From positions 11,315,041 to 11,379,040 of the forward strand of contig NC_133770.1 of NCBI RefSeq assembly GCF_003597395.2: a stretch of 64,000 nucleotides of DNA. Reading direction: 5' to 3'. Position numbers and translations under genes: made by a program. This DNA is from Chelonoidis abingdonii (lineage: Eukaryota; Chordata; Testudines; Testudinidae). Shown here piece by piece: positions 57,095-64,000 of the stretch. Below the pieces are notes generated by a model. That model was not told where the DNA came from, searched no databases, and was given only the letters and a program-made list of their open reading frames with translations. Numbering within the stretch: position 1 is the first letter of the stretch; each line of letters begins with the position of its first letter.

Positions 57095-57300
57095 CTTAGA
57101 TTCATAGACTCTAGGACTGGAAGGGACCTCGAGAGGTCATCGAGTCCAGTCCCCTGCCCTCATGGCAGGAACAAATACTATCTAGAACATCCTGGATAGA
57201 CATTTATCTAACCTACTCTTAAAATATCTCCAGATATGGAGAGTCCACAACCTCCCTAGACAATTTATTCCAGCATTTAACCACCCTGACAGTTAGGAAA
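57095..57300 (-). mobile_element. CR1 3'-end fragment
   Basis: Antisense CR1: AGATTCATAGACTCTAGG, GGAAGGGACCTCGAGAGG, GGAACAAATACTATCTAGAA, ACCACCCTGACAGTTAGGAA. Confidence 0.8.
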
Positions 57301-57326
57301 GTGACTCTCACAGGCATTGACCTTCC

Positions 57327-57700
57327 AAAGTGCCAGGGGGTGCTTGACCCCCCAGTTCTGCCTCAGACCCCGCCCCCACCCTACCCCATCCCCAACACTC
57401 CACCCACGCCCTGCCTCTTCCTGCCCCCGTTCCATCCCCGCCCTGCCTCTTCCTGCTCAGTTCTGCCCCCTCCCCTGAGCACACTGCATCCTCGCTCCTC
57501 CCTTCTTCCCCCCAGAGCCTTCTGAATGCCGTGAAACAGCTTTTCATGGTGGGTGGGAGTCACGGGGAGGAAGGGGGAGGCATTGATCAGCAGGGCCCGC
57601 TGGCACATGGGAGGCATTGGGGGGTGGGAGGGAGCTGATGGGAGGCTGCTGGTGGGTGCTCAGCACCTACCATTTTTTCCCTGTGGGTTCTCCTGCCCCG
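57327..57700. mobile_element. GC-rich DNA transposon copy (MITE)
   Basis: Left CCAAAGTGCCAGGGGGTGC and right GGGTGCTCAGCACCTACC / GCCCCGGAGCACC ends are inverted. The middle is a C-rich half (57360-57500) followed by a G-rich half (57545-57650), as in a foldback structure. Exact termini are uncertain. Confidence 0.55.
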
Positions 57701-57704
57701 GAGC

Positions 57705-57940
57705 ACCGATGGTGATGCTAGAGTCATACAGGCAGTGACAGCCGAGTCAGTACACACTGTTCTCATGTGGGTTGGTACTCGGGACAGCTCAGCCACACCT
57801 CCAATGGCACTGCCCATGCTATCAATACTACATTGCTATTTATCCTCGCACCAGCTCTCCTCGAGCTACTCTAAATGGGTCTACTTGAGCAGGAGATGTA
57901 CACCCCTAGCTCAGAGTGTAGATGCAGCCTGTGAGATGGT
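57705..57940. repeat. MITE-like DNA element
   Basis: ATACTACATTGCTATTTATC, CAGCTCTCCTCGAGCTACTC and CTCAGAGTGTAGATGCAGCC. Similar to the source arm at 1488-1616 (which has CTCTCCTCGAACAAGC) and to 23722-23940. Confidence 0.5.
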
Positions 57941-59959
57941 ATTTGGTACCTTTCCGGAAGTCCCAAAGCTCCTAAGTTTGCAGATTTGGGCCATACATGG
58001 GAAATGCTCGGAGCATTAAACAAGATAGCTTGTTTATGACTAAAATATATCTCTAAGCTATAGAAAAGAGAAGGATGATACATTTCCTTCTGAGAAATGC
58101 CTAAGTTATCCATTTAGTTTCCTTCTGAACACGTCCTCCGAGCCACTAAAAAGAGACATGAGGAATAAAGTCTAAAATCTTCCATGTAATTATTGTCACT
58201 AAGGAAATCACTGTCTAGGGATCCACAAGTTCAGTATACAGGCTCTCACACATTCAGCCAACCTTCCCTTCAAATACACTTCTCAGCTGTATATTTCCCA
58301 CCTTGGGAGAATTCTTCTACTGTATCCACTAACGGCCTTATTCCGTGTTAGTGTTCGTAAGACACGTGCCTAAGAATCCCCTCTCAGGGCACACTAGTAA
58401 TATACCCAATGAGCAGCATTACACAGAGATAGAGAGGAAGTGTTGAAGCAGATTGTTTTGCCAGAGCAAAAGAGCAGCATGCACAAATCCTGGGAGATTA
58501 AGGAAGAGGGAAATCTGGGTACCTACACTATTGTATTCTATATTTATATTGTCCATGGGGGTGCATTGATTAGCGTTCACGTTGCACTCCCTGTCAATAC
58601 CCAGCCAGGGCCGGGGAAGCTAATGATCCAATCAGCGGACCAAATTCCGTGATGAATCCTAGTTACCTGCCACCTGAGGCATGTTGCACATACGCTAAGA
58701 AAAAGTAGTCATCCATGGTATTCTAGCCTGTAACTTTCTGACATAAGAGTATTTCACATTCATATGGCACCTTTCATCCCTAGACTTCGCCAACTATTCA
58801 CCTCACGGCAATGCAGTCAGCACACATTTTGCTGTAGAGAGGCAGACTCAGAATGTTAGCCACAGACATCGGCACTCAACTCTTACGGAAAGGAAGATGG
58901 ACTATTTAACGTCCAACACACAGCAGATAGGACAAGGCTGTTAAAAAAAAATGTTTTACTACTTAGGCTCCATTGTACCTTTGAGGCAATGGCCCACATT
59001 TGGGGCCTGGTCCAAGGGTTATGGAGTACCCGAAGAAGAGCCCTGTGTAGCTTGGAAGTTTGCTTGCAGAAGTTTGCAGAATCTGGTCCAATAAAAGCTA
59101 TTACCTCACCCACCTTGTCTCGCTCATATCCAGAGATCAACTCAGCTACAATAACACTGCAGATGCAATCTGGCTCTATTGCACAGCCTGCAGAACACAA
59201 TATTAAAATGGCTGTAAAACCAAAGCTAATCACTCCAAGTACCCGACCAGATCACACTGTCAATTGCTAAGAACCGATAACCATCAGGCAGCCTACCTAC
59301 AAATGCAACATCCATCTATCCAGTCAGCAATCATTTGCTCTTATACTGTGATCACCGCCACAGCACTGCAGCACCTTCCAACAATTCCCCGCTTGTACAA
59401 AGAACTGGAATAAAAGGGAGCTAGAGGAAGCAAAATAAACCAACAATCACCATCAACGAAGACTTCACAAAAGTGGTCAAGAAAAAATAATCAAATCGTT
59501 TTAAACTCCAGGCATTCCAAACCTGGATGGTGTGTCTCCCTATGTATGTGTGCACACTGGTACCTACACAGGCATGTATGGATATCTCCTCCTCTCCCCG
59601 AAAAAACCTAGGTCAGCCTAGGTCACTATAATCCAGTCATTCTCTCAACAGCAACTTGAAAAGGGATGCATTATAAATGGTAATTGGGAATGAACAAGCT
59701 AATAAACCTTCTTTAGAAGATGCCAACACCGTAGCACTCCCAGAGCTTCAAACTAAGAGCATAAAGAGAAATCCAGGTTGTCAAAAACTTCAGGGAAAGG
59801 CTATACATTGAAACACAGGCAGTTAAAACATAAAAAACAGACCTAGGAGGATGGATGGCTCAGAAGATTGATATACAGAACCCAGTTTTCCTCTCTATGT
59901 AGCCAAGCTCTATATAGCTTGTATCCAACTCAGATGGGAAATGTTATGTGACCTGGAAG
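57941..59959. other. Intronic sequence, nothing recognised
   Basis: A 116-codon minus frame (58883-59233) has no recognised domain or splice context. Confidence 0.4.
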
Positions 59960-60150
59960 TGGGCGGTCAGGTCTCGTGTCAGAGCAGGAGACAGCGGCCA
60001 GTTGTCAGAGTCAAGGACCACAGCCCAAGTCAGGAGCCAGGAGTTGCAGGCCAGGGTTAGAGCTGGAGTCAGAAGCCCATATGCCAGAACTAAAGGTCAG
60101 AGTAAAAGTCAGAAGTCAGGAATCAGAGTTGAGGGTTAGAACTGTGTTAG
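59960..60150 (+). repeat. Degenerate GTCAGAG/GTCAGGAG repeat
   Basis: Many imperfect copies of a GTCAGAG-, GTCAGGAGC- or GTCAGAAG-type motif spaced 10-20 bases apart. Low-complexity purine-rich array; it may be an old LTR-internal repeat. Confidence 0.55.
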
Positions 60151-60792
60151 ATGCACTGAGGCAAGACGGGCCACGACAGGACCTACCAAAGCCACAGGCA
60201 AATGCTTTGAGCAGCTGCTGAATGGCTGCTGCTACTGGGCTTAGGACCCAATCTGCTGCCTCTACCAACCAATCAGGCAGTGTAGCTACACTCGCCAGTT
60301 TGCCAACAGACTGGCTCTGTGGTTGGCCCAGGTAGTAAGAAGAAGCTGCCACCAGCACCTCTTTCAAGGACTGTGAGCAAGAGTGATTCATCTCAATTCA
60401 TTCCTAGTGGCAAGGGAGAAGCCTCCGGAATGGCACTCCATCTCAGCCGAGAAGCCAAGACCTGAAACGGGCTAGAAATTGAACTGCCCCTCCAAGGTCT
60501 GACATTGGTCCCCCTTGGTAAGGCTGAAGTACACGAGGAAGGCAGTACGTGGGAAGCTTGTGCTGCTGTTGCTTCTGCTGTTCCTGTGGATAAAGACAGG
60601 GACATGATTTCCCCAGGGCAATGAATCTGGCACCTTTTCCAAGCACTAAATTCAAACATACAAAAAATACCCAGAGTGGAGGAAAAGACTCATGCCAGAA
60701 GGACCAGGAACAGATAAATCTAGATGGAAATGTCTAGGTAGAGTTCTAGAGTATAAGTGCATAGCTAGAGGTCCCTCTTCCTAATGCAAACC
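60151..60792. other. Sequence before the minus-strand LTR, nothing recognised
   Basis: Includes a CTG/CTT-rich run at 60570-60590. No exon or bounded repeat recognised. Confidence 0.4.
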
Positions 60793-61608
60793 TGTGGTAA
60801 ACTTCTGTCTCAAATCTGGACTTTAGCATCCAAAAATCTGAGTGCTTACATAAAACTCTCCCCAAGCTTATACCCAGCTTGGCTCTGATCTCGCTGCCAC
60901 CAACCAGGATTTTAGGGCTCCTGGTCACCCCGAGTCACCCCAACCTTTCCCTGGGGGACCCCCAAGACCCAGAACCCCTGGGTTCCCTATTCACGGAAAA
61001 CAAGCTCCTCCCCCTTGTCTCCTAGTTATTGCTTCCCCCAGACTCCCTCCCTGCGTGATGGCCGGGCGATCCAGTATAAACTCCTGAAGCCAAACAAAGG
61101 GTAAATTCACTCCCCCTGAGGGCGATGCTTTGAATCTAGTAAGCTATATAAAGAGTTTCCACCCCCCTTTCCTGTAGCTCCAGAGAAAAACCAAAACCTC
61201 AACAGGTTTTAAAAAAAATTTATATATAAAGAAAGAAATACAGAAATAACCCACTGCATTAAGGTTCAATACAGGGCTCTTGTTTTTAAGATTATATGAA
61301 TAACCAGTTCTGATTCAAAAGAGCCAAATTAAACGTCCAGCACAGTACACACACATGTAAATACAACACAAGCCATATACAGCCTATTTGCCCTGGTTGC
61401 CTTTTACTTCACTTTGTGCGAGATGTTAGAAAGAATTGGAGTTAGCAGGAAAAGCTGTTTCTCCATAGCCGGGAGAACAAAGACACAGTACCCATTCCGG
61501 CCCCTATTTAAAAAATCCAGTTCTCTGATTGATCCTTGTCAGTGTTTGGTTCCCTTTGTTCACCCTTTACAGTAAAAGAAAATAACCCTTACCTATCTAC
61601 TTATGACA
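60793..61608 (-). mobile_element. Solo LTR on the minus strand, 5-bp target duplication AAACC
   Basis: On the minus strand it begins TGTCATAAGTAGATAGG and ends GTTTACCACA. It is flanked by a perfect AAACC at 60788-60792 and 61609-61613. Opening blocks (TGTCATAA, CTGTAAAGGGT, CAATCAGAG) match the LTR at 28487-29519, so it is the same family in opposite orientation. A minus-strand TATA-like CTTTATATATAAA lies near 61225. No internal retroviral sequence. Confidence 0.8.
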
Positions 61609-61613
61609 AAACC

Positions 61614-62544
61614 CATGACAGACCACCAGTTTACTAAGGTAAAGTTTATACCAGTGAAAGAATCATTCTGATAGGATTAAGAATGCTCAGTTATGGTGAT
61701 ACTGAGGCTGAAGTGAAATCAAGGATGAAAATCCTGATGCGGTGAGTCAATGGTCAGCATTGATATCAGCAATGGATTGAATTCAGGATTATGTATTTCA
61801 CCCAAGAATTGAGACCAGAACCTAAAGTCCACTGACATCATGAGGAAAAATCCCATTAGTTTTATGGGAGGAGAATTGAACCATTATTGCTGGTATTGGA
61901 GAAAATTACCTTCCATGGACATAAGACTTGGCTAAGTAGTCATGAGAAGTTCACAGAAGACCCTTCATACATTCATAATTAGTAAGTTACATATATGGAA
62001 ACTCATTTGGAAAGGAAATCCTACCAGATTACAGCATCTAATGAAAAAGATTATCTATTCTGCTCACTACACACTAGTCTAATTACCATCCCTTTCATGG
62101 GGAAGTTAAACATGGGCTGAAAGGAAAGAGTCTTCACATCAAGGGAGATGCTTTTTGCCTGCAAAAGCCAACATAATTCTTCCTCACTGTCATAACAAAA
62201 AAAAAAAAAAAACCAGGCAAGCACATTGCAAACATTAGCAAAGGACAAAGATTTGCAAGTGACACGCTGGTTTTCAAAGCACACAAGAGCTCTGTGTTTG
62301 GAGTGTTCAGCAGCTAAGCTTCATGTTCTCTTCATCGTGATGATGACGACAATGTCATGTTGATAGATGTCTGCTTGGGTAGGGGGAGATGGGAAAGCCC
62401 TAAGTGTTTGGCTAATTGCTTTTATAAATTTAAATAAAAAAAATCAAATCTTTGCTTGTATTCAGTTAGCCTAAGATGTGCAACTCCTACTCTGGATTTT
62501 AAAAATATGTATTTGATAAAGGTCTACTCACGAGAGGAAGGCTG
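61614..62544. other. Intronic sequence with A17 run
   Basis: Poly-A near 62196-62212. No exon or bounded repeat. Confidence 0.4.
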
Positions 62545-63140
62545 TGATGTGGTAAAGACTGTGGATTGGGTCTCAGAAGAGATGTACTTAATTCTCAGCT
62601 CAGCTGCCAACTTCCTGACTCCCTTTGGGCAAGCCATTTCATCTCTCTGTGTCTCATTTCCCCCTCTGTAAAATGGGAATGATACTACTTCATTTTCCCC
62701 CTCCCACTGTCAGTCTTGTCCATTTAGATCAGAGGTCCCCAAACTGTGGGGCATACATACCTGGTGGGGGAGGAAGGCTTGGGGGGCCAGGACTGGGGCC
62801 CAGGCCAGCCCCCATAGGGGGCAGGGAGGGAGTGCCACTCAGTTCTGCTCCTGGCCCCGGACCACGGCTGCCGGCCTCAGCCCCTGGCTCCCAGACCGGC
62901 CCCCACCCCAGCTCCCTTATCTCTGTCCACGTTTCCTGTCCCGGAGCTGCAACCCTGCTCCTGGCCCCAGGGGGAAGAAGGGGGCATGGATGGGGTAAGT
63001 GGGGGTATGAGGAAAAAAGTTTGGGGACCACTGAATTAGATTGTAGGCTCTCCAGCTGTCTCTTACTATGGTGTACAGTGCCTAACACATATCAATTGGA
63101 GCCTCTAGGTGCTACCGTAATAACAAATAATAAGTTACAT
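62545..63140 (+). mobile_element. CORE/MIR-like SINE split by a hAT element
   Basis: SINE body at 62545-62729 (TGGATTGGGTCTCAG, AATTCTCAGCTCAGCTGCC, CTTTGGGCAAGCC) and tail at 63042-63140 (TGTAGGCTCTCCAGC, TACAGTGCCTAACAC, AATAACAAATAATAAG), separated by the hAT of 62730-63033. Confidence 0.75.
62730..63033. mobile_element. hAT-type MITE inside a SINE, 8-bp duplication
   Basis: Ends CAGAGGTCCCCAAACTGTGG and AAGTTTGGGGACCACTG. Flanks ATTTAGAT (62722-62729) and AATTAGAT (63034-63041) match at 7 of 8. GC-rich body. The 176- and 119-codon frames here are by-products of its composition. Confidence 0.85.
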
Positions 63141-64000
63141 GGGCAGGTCAATTAGAAAGACCGCATCAAAAAAATCAAAGGACATTGATAGAATGCTTGC
63201 GGAGATGTACAGCAAGAACAAAAGAACAGCTCTAGCTGAAGCCACAGTATATTAGCAAGGATGAGCTACAATAATTAGTGAAGTTCCTGGACAATCATTT
63301 CACCCTCACGCACATTAATGACTTAAAAGATGAAGAAAGGGTTCTGGAAACTTAATGAGCCTTTTGTAAATCTAGGGATGAAAATAGACGGCTGTCAAGC
63401 ATGTAGCTGTTTATCTCAAGGTTGGCCAAAGCCATGGTGCTGGCAAAAAAGTGCTGAATCACATTGAATGACGAGAACACAAATTAAAAATGCTACAGAA
63501 AAAATGCATGCAAACAAGAAACAGTGGAAGGTTATTTGGGGACACTGTCGAAAGTGGTGCAGAAAGCTTGGTGCATGAAATGAAAGGATGAGATATCAAT
63601 ACTTCGATGGGGTGTGTTGGGGAGGGATCTTCTAAGGAGCTTTCAGCAGCAACGCTGAAAATGATTTGCCATGCTCATTGACTACTGGCAAATCTGAAAA
63701 TCGCACAAAGGCAGGTGACATTTCAGAAAGGAAATATTTTTATGATTATATGTTCTCTTTCCTGCTGTGAGGAGAGAAAGCTAGATATTTCTCCCTCAAG
63801 TCCAGCACTGAATACTGATATGTGAAAAGAATGAACCAACAACAGAGAACCAGCAGAGAAGATATTGTGTGAGAAGAGTAATGTCTGTACACTGTGTGAT
63901 ACAGCATGGCCAGAGGGCAGCATAAGAGTGTTAGCAGGGGGCCTTATTCCCTGCCAAGGGAGGAAGGTTTGCTTTAGATTAACTAGAACAGCTGTGGCCA
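63141..64000. other. Intronic or flanking sequence, nothing recognised
   Basis: No exon, SINE or LINE boundary recognised. Confidence 0.4.

Noticed and set aside
62625..63155. 176-codon + frame, proline/glycine-rich
   Set aside because: It crosses a hAT MITE (62730-63033) inserted in a SINE; composition alone explains it.
1..64000. CRISPR arrays, operons, phage or bacterial mobile systems
   Set aside because: Gene density, spliced exon structure, LINE/SINE content and LTRs are those of a vertebrate nuclear genome; no regularly spaced repeat arrays occur.

Overview
This is vertebrate nuclear DNA, almost all non-coding. It most likely comes from a turtle, or at least a non-avian sauropsid. 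The basis is the repeat content: many CR1 LINE copies on both strands, tRNA-derived CORE/MIR-like SINEs with a common 3' tail, a Penelope-like element with a GIY-YIG domain, many short hAT-type elements with 8-bp target duplications, and several solo LTRs. There are no bacterial-type genes, operons, CRISPR arrays or prophages. The species call is inference from recognised repeat families.

One host coding exon is visible: 4081-4186 on the minus strand. It has a strong 3' splice site, a consensus 5' splice site and an open 106-nt frame. The encoded segment matches the start of the mature extracellular domain of the PACAP type I receptor (PAC1, gene ADCYAP1R1). The window would then be intron and possibly 5' flank of that gene, transcribed right to left. 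I could not recognise a neighbouring exon on either side.

Layout: 1-2.7 kb holds a solo LTR (98-1245) and a mosaic patch (2261-2638) assembled from near-perfect copies of sequences lying within 3 kb. 4.0-6.0 kb holds the exon and a second LTR (4602-5999). 6.3-9.2 kb holds an LTR-like repeat and a decayed CR1 that split a SINE. 9.2-28.4 kb is intronic sequence with scattered SINEs, MITEs and hAT elements, including one 455-bp GC-rich element that carries a fortuitous 229-codon frame. 28.5-29.5 kb is a third solo LTR. 30-38 kb holds a nested MITE/hAT, a 25-bp minisatellite and a 183-bp palindrome. 37.9-40.3 kb holds CR1 pieces and a 389-bp LTR. 43.2-43.9 kb is the Penelope-like 3' end with a hammerhead-like fold. 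44.8-52.0 kb contains two copies of a ~790-bp sequence flanking hAT elements and a large CR1 with a tail-to-tail inverted partner. 52-64 kb holds more CR1 tails, hAT elements and a minus-strand solo LTR (60793-61608).

No coordinated gene system was found. The interest lies in genome mechanics: the templated mosaic near the exon, nested insertions with readable target duplications, a decayed ribozyme-like fold, and hairpin-forming elements inside a likely neuropeptide-receptor intron.
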